Source of the DNA: Zygophlyctis sp. KS116
Lineage: Eukaryota; Chytridiomycota
NCBI GenBank assembly: GCA_054661495.1
Contig: BAAFSQ010000176.1
Location: 1 to 20,539 of the forward strand
Direction of reading: 5' to 3'
Length of the DNA stretch: 20,539 nucleotides
This document shows, piece by piece, positions 1-9,800 of the stretch (position 1 is its first letter; every line of letters starts with the position of its first letter). Below the pieces are notes generated by a model. The model did not search any database, was not told where the DNA came from, and worked only from the letters and a program-made list of their open reading frames with translations. The position numbers and the translations under genes were made by a program.

Positions 1-2
1 TT

Positions 3-167
3 ATCTCTAATAAGAAAACATCAGCATTAACAATGTCAATAGCAGGAAATATAAAACTAGTAACTACTGTTTTGTTAATATTTATGTTATTTTCAAGCTC
101 TCTAGGAATTATTAATGGAATAGGAATCGGACTGACGTTTTTAGGAGGGATTGGATATACAGTGTAA
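3..167 (+). CDS. Nucleotide-sugar / triose-phosphate-type transporter, C-terminal end (5' truncated)
   Basis: The first 54 codons of the window form an open frame that ends at TAA 165-167. The peptide contains TSALTMSIAGNIKLVTT followed by two hydrophobic stretches (LLIFMLFSSSLGII and GIGIGLTFLGGIGY). The TSALT-S-AG-xK pattern followed by the last helices is typical of the C-terminus of the drug/metabolite superfamily transporters of the TPT/SLC35 group, which sit in Golgi or ER membranes and exchange nucleotide sugars. Substrate cannot be read from this fragment. The rest of the gene lies upstream of the window. A GTAAAAG sequence sits at the stop codon (164-170), so a further short 3' exon cannot be excluded, but I found no convincing continuation. 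Family assignment is by motif recall. Confidence 0.6.
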   Translation: MSNKKTSALTMSIAGNIKLVTTVLLIFMLFSSSLGIINGIGIGLTFLGGIGYTV

Positions 168-329
168 AAGAACAAGCCAATATTGCCTGTAAATAATTCC
201 TTGAGGAATTAATATATTATAGTAGAAAAATAAAAAAGTCGGACCTGTTTTTAGTACACGCCTGAAAGAATTTAAAAACATTGTGAAGTCACTGCGCACC
301 ACAGAAAAACGCGAAAACGGCAACTTTAA
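168..329. other. Intergenic region between transporter end and Glo3
   Basis: This 162-bp spacer is one of the longest in the window. It holds a small inverted repeat, a 7-bp stem TAATTCC/GGAATTA with a TTGA loop, near 204-221. A short GC-richer tract just precedes the next start codon. A minus-strand ORF across it has no recognisable features and is taken as chance. It presumably carries the 3' end of the transporter transcript and the Glo3 promoter. Confidence 0.4.
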
Positions 330-1787
330 ATGAATCTCTCAAAATCAGAGACAGCAGCCATTTTTAAGAAACTTTGCAGTAATAGGGAAAACAAGGTACT
401 CTTATTTCTTAATACTAGGTGTGTTTTGACTGCTCAGCAAAGAATCCGACATGGTGTACCTTGTCTTTTGGTGTTTACGTTTGTTTAGACTGTTCTTCCG
501 TTCATAGAAACATGGGTGTTCATATTTCATTTGTCAGATCGACACAATTAGATGCCTTTACTGTTGATCAGATGAGAGTCATGAAGATGGGAGGGAATCA
601 TGCTGCAAAGGAATACTTTAATTCTCATGGCGCTGGAAATATTAAAGATGCTAAATCTAAATATATTAGTAGAGCTGCAGGGATGTATAAAGAAAAACTA
701 TTGAGAGCAGTTGAACTAGATAAAAAAGAATTTCCAATGGGAATAGTTATACCAGGAATGTTGGAAAATGAAGATACTGGATCAGTTGATTCTAAAGAAG
801 ATTTCTTTTCGGATTGGGAACTTAAAAGTGCAAACAGATCTCTATCTAGCTCTCCAATCTCTTTAAAAGGAGCTTTTAATGCAAATACTAAAAGAGAGGA
901 AGTAGTAAAGAAAGAAGAAATTGTTACAATTGGGGAAAAAACAGCTAGGAAAGCTTCACTTACTTCTTTAGAACCAGAATCAGTTCCAGTTGTTCATCAT
1001 AAACCAATAACTTCCAATATTTTAAAGCCTAATAAGCGGTCTCTGGGTGCTAAAAAGGCAACTAAAATTATTAATTTTGATGAGGCGGAAAGATTAGCAA
1101 AAGAAGAGGAAAAAGAACGTATTAGATTAGAAGAAGAAGCAAAAAAACAGGCTGAAGAAGCAAAGGCTGCAATGCTTAATAGACAGGCTGAAATTCAACA
1201 ATATTCACGTAATCCATCTAATATATCAAGTGCATCAAAGAAATCTGAACCAGACGAAAGGCTTGGGATGGGACGACTCGGATTTGGTTTTGATGCCTCT
1301 AGTGCTCCAAAATCTAAACCAGAAATGAATAAAACGGTTCCAAGTAGTAACGGTGGATCTTTTGGATTTGGTGGCTCAGGATTCGGTTCAATCGGTCAAT
1401 CTAATAACTCAAATCAAGATACTGCTTCTACAAGGTTTGGAAATGCAAAAGGGATTTCAAGCGATCAATATTTTTCTCGAGGTGCTTATGATGAGGCTGA
1501 AAAGTAATTATATCTTTTTTAATGATAGTGCTGCTGCTAGAGAAAAATTAAAAGACTTCCAAGGAGCATCTGGTTTTGGCTCTGCAGATTATTATGGCAG
1601 GGACGAAGAAGAAATGGAATTTGATACTACTCGTAGAGGTTCAAGGGATGTTTTAGTTTCTGCTGCTCATCAATTTGCTACTACTTTTGTTGGACAAGCG
1701 CAAGAGGATTTGGATAATATTAAAAAGGCGGTTTCTTATGGGAGTAGCAAACTAGGGGAAATTTTGTCAGAAATTCAAGTATTTTAA
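330..1787 (+). CDS. GLO3: Glo3-type ArfGAP (ARFGAP2/3 family)
   Basis: GTPase-activating protein for Arf1, acting on COPI coats at the Golgi. Three exons, 330-395, 419-1503 and 1529-1787, are joined across introns of 23 and 25 nt to give 469 aa. Splicing restores a perfect ArfGAP zinc finger, CX2CX16CX2C (C24, C27, C44, C47), with the catalytic arginine at HRNMGVH (R52). The first intron cuts just before the first zinc-binding cysteine, so the gene makes no sense unspliced. The middle is charged, with a Lys/Glu-rich helix (about 245-285). [10 protein letters not shown] low-complexity stretch precedes the C-terminal Glo3 motif: [11 protein letters not shown], a [23 protein letters not shown] segment spanning the second junction region, and a DEEEMEFD segment. 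This C-terminal motif separates Glo3/ARFGAP2-3 from Gcs1-type ArfGAPs. The length is close to yeast Glo3. It converges on the Osh gene with a 30-bp gap. Confidence 0.93.
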
Positions 1788-1817
1788 TTTTTTTAATTTT
1801 TAGAGAAATGGATAAAG

Positions 1818-2975
1818 CTATTCTATTGGCAAACCCAAAATCTCCTCAAATTCTTTTGATGTAGGATTCCATTTCCAACTGTCTGAATCTTTTTTGAAAA
1901 ATGTTGGTTCGTGAATTTCTTCCTTTTTCTTGAGATAATCTCTTTGCCACTGTTCCAACCTACCTTTTCTCTTTCTGGCACTTTTAAGATTACCTTTTTT
2001 CATTGAATCTGTAACTGGATTCCATAGTTTATAAGTATGAGTTGGTTCAAGATCAGCCTCATTCTTTACCGCTTGAGCGTATCCATTAAGTCTCGGACAT
2101 TTTTCTGCACTAGTCAATAAAGATTCCCCTCCAGACTCTTTAAAATAAATCCGACTTTTCCAATCCCCTTTGATAGTTCCAAGAGGTTCATTTTCCTGGT
2201 CCTTTTTAGCAATAAATCCCGAAACAGAAGATCCCAAAGATTTCATAAAAGACTACAAATTAAGTAATTTGACTTTAACCTTTTCTTCAAACTTTATTTC
2301 TCCTATAATCCCACTTGATGATTTTATAGTCATTTTACCAGTTATTAATATATCTGCAGTTCCATTCATTGTCATTTTCGGCTGTATTACATAATTTGGT
2401 AGTATAATATCATAGACTTCTTTCCATTCCTCTAAATACAACTTTGCATATCCCTTATTTTCTAAAACAAAATACAATCCCTTTCCCAATTTAAAATCAA
2501 AATGCTGTTTAGAGTCTAGAATGGCTCTTGAAGTTTTAGAATACGCTCTCATGCAATTGATTGGAGGATGATGAGAGACTTGTTCGATTAGTAATTGAAC
2601 TGGTGCATCTGACGACCATTTCCCATCTGTTGAATAAGCACAAGTAAATACTTCAGAAATAATAGGATTAATTGGTTTTCTACCTGCATGACAAGGAATA
2701 ACCAGACTTGAATCAACAAAAAATGCCAATACAGACTTGAATCTTTCTAGAGCTGTATCTCCTTTAATATTAGCAAACTTTGATCCATTAATTCTAGAAA
2801 TCTGTTCCAGCGCAGACATTGGTTCCAACATTGCGATTGGAGCCGACGCACCGATGGCATCTAAATTATCTGCTCCTCTTTGAAATATTTGTTTAAGAAA
2901 ACTAGACATGGAAGGTTCTTCTTGAATAGACTCATTTGAGAGAGATAAATCATTTAAAGCTGTTGCTAAATCCAT
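1818..2975 (-). CDS. Oxysterol-binding protein-related (short Osh/ORP, lipid-binding domain only)
   Basis: Lipid-transfer protein of the OSBP family, predicted to move sterol or phospholipid against PI4P between membranes. Exon 1 is 2280-2975 and exon 2 is 1818-2252, joined across a 27-nt intron (2253-2279), giving 376 aa. The signature EQVSHHPP lies at residues 131-138. An RKPINPIISEVF segment (about 99-110) corresponds to the family KPxNPxxGE motif, with Ser where Gly is usual. The C-terminal basic helix and a W-K-W ending match the ORD tail. There is no PH domain or ankyrin region and the N-terminus is a short lid-like segment, as in yeast Osh4-Osh7. A 21-nt intron at the same acceptor would also keep frame. 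I prefer 27 nt because it places K-S-F-M where the family has K-G-W/F. Only 19 bp separate its ATG from the bL19 stop codon. Confidence 0.9.
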
Positions 2976-2994
2976 TTAATTTTCTAAAATTGTA

Positions 2995-3510
2995 TTATTT
3001 TGCCTTTTCTTCCCGTTTAACTAGAGAAATCTTTGTTACTAGTGGAGAATATACTTTATATCTGATATTCACACTAGTACCCATAATAACTGTTTCAACA
3101 CCGATACTACTAGCATAACCATTCCTATTAATAGATTTACAAATCCCAGATACTATTGAAGATCTAGGATAAGATCTTGATCTTATAGTTTCTACAGAGA
3201 CTAAATCTCCAATTTTTAATGCATTTGAAGATTTAGAATCTATTAGAGATGATTTAATTCCTGTAGGATCTGCTCTTTGCCGATGTTCCAAGTCTAATGC
3301 AGCTAATAATTGTAGTCGATCCTTTTTAAAATTTGGATGATTTTTTACATTCAAGTCTAAATGTGACATTCCGCTGATTTTTGGTAATTTATCATTTGGT
3401 TCCTGAATAGTAAAATAAGGTAATGGATCAAGTTTTTCAATCGGAGCAGCTAATATTTAATAGGAATAATTACCTTTTTTAGATGCAAAACGCACAATTG
3501 ACTTTAGCAT
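2995..3510 (-). CDS. Mitochondrial large-subunit ribosomal protein bL19m
   Basis: Component of the mitochondrial ribosome large subunit, homologous to bacterial L19 (Img1 in yeast). Exon 1 is 3474-3510 and exon 2 is 2995-3449, with a 24-nt intron (3450-3473); the product is 163 aa. The first exon encodes MLKSIVRFASKK, a basic, non-acidic leader typical of a mitochondrial presequence, so the upstream ATG is preferred over the internal Met at 3369. The C-terminal half carries the L19 pattern: KIGDLVSVETIRSRSYPR, then an SGICKSINRNGYASS strand region, then YSPLVTKISLVKR, matching the bacterial HSP-x-I-x-KIEVVRR ending. Its start codon faces that of GEP4 across 29 bp. Its stop lies 19 bp before the Osh start on the same strand. 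The 24-nt intron is in phase 1 and meets a TAA if retained. Confidence 0.85.
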
Positions 3511-3539
3511 TTTTAAATTAACCTAGACTATAACCGAGA
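3511..3539. promoter_or_regulatory. 29-bp divergent intergenic region, bL19m / GEP4
   Basis: Only 29 bp lie between the two opposed start codons, so any bidirectional promoter and both 5' leaders must be here or inside the genes. The segment is AT-rich and contains TTTTAAATTAACC next to the bL19m start. Both genes encode mitochondrial proteins, which is compatible with co-regulation. That the promoter lies here is inference from spacing. Confidence 0.45.
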
Positions 3540-4081
3540 ATGCTACCAAGAGCGCTCATGCCATGGCTGATTATAAAGGATTTGAATTCTCTAAATATTG
3601 ATTTTTTAAAGAGTCATGGGATTAAAGCGCTTGCATTTGATAAAGGTTTTCTGTTGAAATTTCTAATCAATTAGATAATACATTAACTAGACCATTTAAT
3701 GATTATTTACATTCAGGTTTTAAAGAGATTTTTGGATCGCTGACAAGAGAGTTTGATTGCATTATTGTTTCTAATTCTGTCGGTTATTCCGGATTTGATC
3801 CAAAAGGGGATTTAGCTAGAAAAGTTGAAAAAAGTTTAGGAATACCAGTATTAATTCATGATACAAGGAAGCCGATGGGATCATTGGATTTAGTAAAGAG
3901 ATTAAATTATCCAAAAGATCAAATTGCAATTGTTGGTGATCGTTATTGTACAGATGTTTTATACGCTATTAATGGTGGAATGAAGAGTATTTTAGTCAAG
4001 GATATTATTACAGAAGAAGGAGATGAATATTGGGCAGTAAAGGTACATTCAAGATTTAATAATTTAGATTCGAAAGATTGA
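3540..4081 (+). CDS. GEP4: Mitochondrial phosphatidylglycerophosphatase, HAD family (Gep4)
   Basis: Dephosphorylates phosphatidylglycerophosphate to phosphatidylglycerol in cardiolipin synthesis at the mitochondrial inner membrane. Exons 3540-3645 and 3675-4081 are joined across a 29-nt intron (3646-3674), giving 170 aa. The intron interrupts HAD motif I itself: splicing yields AFDKDNTLTRP, with the nucleophile Asp at about residue 34 and the acid/base Asp at 36. Later motifs follow in order: IIVSNSVG (motif II Ser), RKPMG (motif III Lys) and VGDRYCTDV (motif IV). The N-terminus MLPRALMPWLIIKDLNSLNI resembles the Gep4 start. The length is typical of the family. It ends in TGA, which supports a standard genetic code. 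VAC14 follows on the same strand after 36 bp. Confidence 0.92.
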
Positions 4082-4117
4082 ACATTTGATTTTGGGGCTT
4101 AAAGATTTTAATAAATA

Positions 4118-6824
4118 ATGAGTTTACATCCGCAAATTGTACGAGGATTAAATGATAAGTTGTATGAAAAGAGGAAATCTGCTGCACTTGAGATTGAAAG
4201 GCAATACTAAATTATTAATTTTAAGAATTGTTAGAGAAGGACTTTCTACAGGAGAACATATTAAAATAGATCAAGTTGTGTCTGTTCTAGTGTCGGATTT
4301 TGCTTATTCTCCTTCTGCATACTCTAGAAATGGGGGATTGATTGGGTTGGCGGCTGTTGCAATAGCATTGGGGACGGCTGTAATTAGTTGTTTTTAAAAT
4401 ATTAGCATGTTGGACAGTATTTGGATAGAATTGTTCCGCCGATTTTATCTTGCTTTAATGATCATGATTCTAGAGTACGGTATTATGCATGTGAAGTATT
4501 CTCCTTTATTTTAAAATTTATTATAGTCATTATATAATGTGTCAAAAGTGGCAAGAGGACGGACATTATTGTACTTTAATCCGATATTTGATTCACTGAG
4601 TAAACTTTGTACAGACTCTGAAGCAAGTGTTAAAAATGGGGCTGAATTATTAGATCGATTGATAAAGGATATTGTTTCTGAAAAATCATTGTTTTCAGGG
4701 TCAAAGGCTTCAAAATCTTTAGAAATTTTACCCGATGCATTGGTTGTTCCAGGAACTGTTTCTGGTTCAAATACTAGATTTTTTGATGTAAAGATATTTA
4801 TACCATTGTTGGTTGAAAGGATAAAGGCAATATCACCAGCCACGCGTATATTCTTGGTGAATTGGATTTCTGTACTAGAATCAGTTCCAGTATCTTAATT
4901 TTTATTAAAACCTAGGATTTAGAACTGGTAGGATATCTTCCAGAATTTCTGGATGGACTTTTTGGTTATTTGAGTGATATAAATCCAGATGTTAGGACTG
5001 CAACTTTAGCAGTCTTGGGAGAGTTTCTAAAGGAGATAAAGGATGTATTAATAGTTCAGCAAGAAAAAGGAATCTGGAAAAATAATGCAACTTTAGAACA
5101 GAATCAAGTGGAAGAGATTGCTAATGCTACTCAAGAATTGACATTAGGAACAAAAGATGTGGATAATTTAGCAAAAGCATCAAAATCTTTGGATGATGTT
5201 GCTATTTTAAAGTCAAGCAATACTAAAGTTGACTCTTCGACATACTTTTCTGGTCAAGGTAATTGGTTTTTGATTGAAAACAGGGATCATGCTTGATTTT
5301 GGTAAAATGTCAGAGATTTTATTGCCACATATGTTAAGTAAAGGTAAAATCAAAAATCTTACAATTAATAGATGAGGAGACACAGGCGACGGCGCTGCGA
5401 TGGATAAATGAATTTATATCAATTGCCAGAGATCGGATGCTACCGTTTACGCCCATGATACTAAATGGCGTGCTACCATGTCTATCTCATTCTGTTCAAG
5501 GGATCCGGGCAATTGCAGTCCAGGCAAATAACAATCTTTTTCGGTTAGTATACGAATTCACATTTCATGAAGCATCATTTAGCACTAATAGTTTATATCA
5601 GCTTAATGTAGAAGCGACGATTAAGGTCTTAATGCGGCAGTTTCAAGACGTTCATGAGGAAACGAGAGTTTCAGCTCTGGACTGGCTTATTATGCTCCAC
5701 AAAAACTCACCTAAAAAAGTTATGAGTTCAGATATATCAATGGTTAGTATTCTTTTAAGTAGCTTGAATGACCAATCTGAAGAAGTGGTAAAGCGTGACC
5801 TGGAACTCTTGGCACAAATCTCTCACAGTTCTGATGATAAGTATTTTACAGATTTTATGCTTAATCTTCTCCTACTATTTTGTACAGATCGCAGACTGCT
5901 GGAATCGAGGGGAAGTTTGATCATTAGGCAACTTTCGTTTAGTCTTGATCCAGAAAGAATGTTTAGAACATTTGCAGAATTACTGGAAAAAGACGAGGAT
6001 ATTGAATTTGCTTCAATCATGGTTCAAAATTTAAATATTATTCTTATAACTGCTCCGGAACTCTCTGAATTACGGAAAAGTTTAAAGATGTTAAAATCTT
6101 CTGATGGTATAAGCCTTTTCAAAACTCTATACAGATCGTGGTCCCATAACCCGGTGTCATTACTCTCTCTCTGCCTTCTAGCATCTGCTTACGAGCATGC
6201 TGCGGATTTACTGCCAATTTTCGCGGATTTAGAAATGAATGTTGCTCTTTTAATTCAAATTGACAAGTTGGTTCAGCTTATTGAATCGCCTGTATTCACG
6301 TATCTGCGCCTTCAGCTTCTCGAGCCTGATAAATATCCGCATTTATTCAAATGCCTTTATGGTATACTGATGCTTTTACCCCAGAGTTCTGCCTTTGCTA
6401 CTCTAAGAAATCGTCTCAATTCTGTCAATGCTTTAATAACGTTATATTCTACGCCAGGAGTGTTCACTACTCCTCCACAAAAAAAGTAATCATTTTATTA
6501 TTTTCATGATATTAGTTTGACAAAAAGTCCAGGACGTTCCAGCTCTACCGAAGCAAACTTGTCGTGGCTATCGGAGTTGCTCGATCATTTTAGATGTGTT
6601 CAGGATCGCCACGAAGCCAATAGAAAAAGTATATTCTATTTATTAAACCGATAGATTCTCATGTATTTTTTGAGAAGACAAAGCTTCGATCATATGAAAG
6701 TGCATTTCTACGGGATAGAAAGGATTTAACAAGCGGAACCCCTAGCAGTCCCAGTAGAGATCAAGTAAATGTAAGCCAGAGTTTGTTCCGTAAAAGCCAA
6801 TCTGGTATTTTGAATCGTCGCTAG
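4118..6824 (+). CDS. VAC14: VAC14, scaffold of the PI(3,5)P2 kinase-phosphatase complex
   Basis: HEAT-repeat scaffold that binds Fab1/PIKfyve and Fig4 on vacuole or late endosome membranes and controls PI(3,5)P2. Nine exons give 829 aa: 4118-4200, 4226-4379, 4406-4495, 4527-4889, 4916-5258, 5284-5343, 5372-6485, 6516-6628 and 6655-6824. The eight introns are 25, 26, 31, 26, 25, 28, 30 and 26 nt. The N-terminus [21 protein letters not shown] and [17 protein letters not shown] (61-77) are the conserved VAC14 opening. The C-terminal Fig4-binding region has [17 protein letters not shown] (about 700) and [13 protein letters not shown] (about 755). The length is close to human (782) and yeast (880). 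Intron 1 is GC-AG. Exons 7-9 look richer in G+C than exons 1-6. The gene converges on CFAP57 with a 48-bp gap. Confidence 0.95.
4201..4225 (+). other. VAC14: GC-AG intron, 25 nt (VAC14 intron 1)
   Basis: The intron starts GCAATACTAA and ends ATTTTAAG. No GT occurs at a position that would keep VAC14 in frame, while using GC gives ALEIE-R-IVREGL, the conserved family sequence. It is the only non-GT donor among 33 introns in the window. The exon flank AAAG before GC is a strong donor context, as is usual for GC-AG introns. Confidence 0.85.
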
Positions 6825-6872
6825 TTGCTCAGTTTAATAAGTAAATGAATTTACTAATAACTTTTAAATAAT

Positions 6873-9800
6873 TTATTGGGTAATTGCCGGCAGTTTAGGA
6901 ACGGCGCTAGAATCTTATCTTAATACATTAAAAATATTTACCTTCTTGGCCTCCTTTAACAATTTTTACCTCGATTTCCAGTAGCTTTTCAGCATTATGA
7001 GCAGCTGTTGCGCTCTTTCTCAAACTATTTATATCTTTGATTAGGCTAACATTTTCCTGCATTATTCGAATGTTATCTGATCGATGAACTCCAGAATCTT
7101 TATGAAATTTATACTGTAATGATGCAACAGTTCTTTCCAGATATTCTCTTTGTCTGACAAACTCTTGTTGAATATCCACATCTAGGGAATCATCCGCTTT
7201 GAAAGTATCCTTGCAATATTTATGATAAAGTTTTTTGATTTTAGCCTATTTTTTAGCGATCGTGAAGTAAATACCTTGAGTTTTTTGGGATTTTGTATTT
7301 GTTGAATACACTCGTTCAAGTCGATCTTGAATCTTTTTACTATAGCCAAGCAGCCTTTTACTTTTTCTTTTTCAGTTTCGACTTCCTTTTCTGCAGCATT
7401 CACTTTGAGCTTCAAATCACTGATTTTAAGATGCAAAGAAGAATTATTGTTATTATATTGCTGTAGCTCGCTATCCATTTCCTATCATTAAAAATGAATA
7501 AATTACCTTGATCTGGTTTGTCATTCCCTGGATATCTTGTTCTCTAGGCTCAATTTGTTTTTTAAGCTCTTTGATTTTATAGTCCAAAACGAACTTAAAC
7601 TTTTCTAGCTCTTGATTTTTCTTTTTGAGATCATATATCCGTTTTTCTTTGTCTTGGATTGTTTCATCTCTTTCCTGGATCTAAAAATTATTCCATAAAA
7701 GTATTACTTCTTTTTTCAATCCGAGAATATCTTTCTCTAAACTCTTAGTAATCGAGTGAAGTTTTTTCTCTTCACCAAACATTTTGGCGATTTCGACTTT
7801 ATGTGCATCGATTTCATTTTGAAGAGTATTAAACTTTTTCTTCATAATTCCATTTTCACCCTTGAGTCTTAACACAGCTTCTTTTTCTTCTCTCAGTTTC
7901 TTTTCAAACTTATGCTTGATTTCAACTATTTCATGATCTGCGTCTATTTCTGTTTCTTTGGTAGTCTCTTCATATTCTTTCAGGTTTCTTTGCATTTCTT
8001 GTTGAAGCTTTTCATTAGAATACTTAATAAATCAAACCTTTTCATGTTCAATCTGTTTCTCTTTCAAACGAGCTTCGAAATGCGATGTAAGCTCCAATAA
8101 AGCTTGATCCTTTGAATTTTGCATATCTTGCATTTGTCGTTCCCATTGTGATTGATTTTCATTAGTCTTCCACTGAAGATCTTCAAACTTTTCATATTCC
8201 AAGATCAGCTTAGAATTTTGGATTGTTTCTAGCTCCTTTAAATTAGATAATTAAAAACTTACTAAGAGTTCTTTAGTATGGCGTTCTTTTTCGTCATTCA
8301 TCTCCTCTTCATGACGAATTTCTTCTTTCTCCTTATCTGCTTTCATAACAGTACTTGTGACCTTCAAAGATTCAATTTCTTGCATGAATTTTTCAGTAAC
8401 CTCTTTGATTTTTTCATTGAAATTCATATCCTTAAGTCGAAGTTGATATTCATTTTCCATCTTCAACTCTTCCAATCTAGCCTTCAATTCTAGCATCATT
8501 CCATTTTTTTCTTCAAGATCTGATTTAGTCACAAGTATCTAAAAGTATTATGAAATAAATTCAGCACCTCATCGGCATAAATAACGTCCTTCTCTCTTTT
8601 AACAGTTCTACCATCTTTGTCAGCAATTTTGTAAATAATTAAGCAGCCATCTTCTGCAGTAGAAAACAAAAACTGGTCGTCAAAACTGACTCTTAATTTT
8701 GTAATTGGAGAAGCATGTGCTTGATGCTCCTGGAAATCAGTATCCTCAAATCCTAAAGGATATTTCATAGCACGAATGGTTCCATAAACAGTCCCTTTAA
8801 TTTAATCATGCTTAAATTACCAACAAACATCATTTTTCCTGAATGAGACAATACAATCTGGGACAAGACTATATCTGAAGGCATTTCACGAACAATCTGT
8901 GAATCAACAACCTCTTTCAACGTTTTGTCATTTCCGACAGCATAAATAGTCTTTCCGTCAGGAGTGGGGACAACACAAGAGTAACTGCATGTTTTGAGAA
9001 TATTCTCCCCCTCTCTTTTCCCATGATTGCCCGACCCAGCGCCAATGTCTTTTAAAGACCATTCATAAATCGCACCATCCATTCCGGCAGAAATCAGTTT
9101 CAGGTCATCATTTGACCAACTTATTGTTCTAACCTTTCCAATGTGGCCTTTCAGATGGCAAACATTTTCGAAACTCCAAGTAGAGTATATTTGAATAGAA
9201 TTTCCATGTATAGCAGCAAAATACTGCCCTCCATTAGAGAATTTACATTCTTTGCAGCCTCTTATAGCAAATTCACGGAAAGGTCGTATATCATCAATCA
9301 GTAAATTCATTAGTCGTAGCTTATCTGAGAATCCCACCAAAATATACAATCCAGAGGGATGTATAGCAACTGAAAAGGCTTCTTCTGGAAAGTATTTGAT
9401 CAGTTCAGAAGTTGAATCCAAGTAATTCCAGACTCTAACAGAATGATCACTGGCACTAGTTACGATTAATGGCTTTCTAATGCATGTATCCATTCCTGTG
9501 ATAAGCCCATGATGAAACGATTGCGAAAAAATATCCAGACGCTCATCTTCTCCTTTAATGGCAGATGTAGATAATTGTGTCGAATACAACTGACAGTTGT
9601 CTGTGCTGCAAACTATTGTATCTTCACTTGGAGAAACTGCTATGCACATTATTTTTGCAGAAGAATCTGTCAAATTGAATTCTTTAGATTTCTTGTACAG
9701 TTCTTTAGATTGTGCTCCACTGTTTGCTGCTGTTAATGCCTGTGCTCCAGTCGTTACTATTTCTTCTGCTCTTTCATATATTGCAACAGAACCACCCGCA

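Noticed and set aside
141-323. Minus-strand 60-codon ORF in the first spacer.
   Set aside because: It has no motif, overlaps the transporter end and has a composition like noncoding AT-rich DNA.
1353-1787. A separate small gene at the Glo3 3' end.
   Set aside because: It is the Glo3 last exon in a shifted frame, joined by the 25-nt intron at 1504-1528.
4511-4843. Minus-strand 110-codon ORF inside VAC14.
   Set aside because: It is the shadow of VAC14 exon 4, which has clear family similarity on the plus strand.
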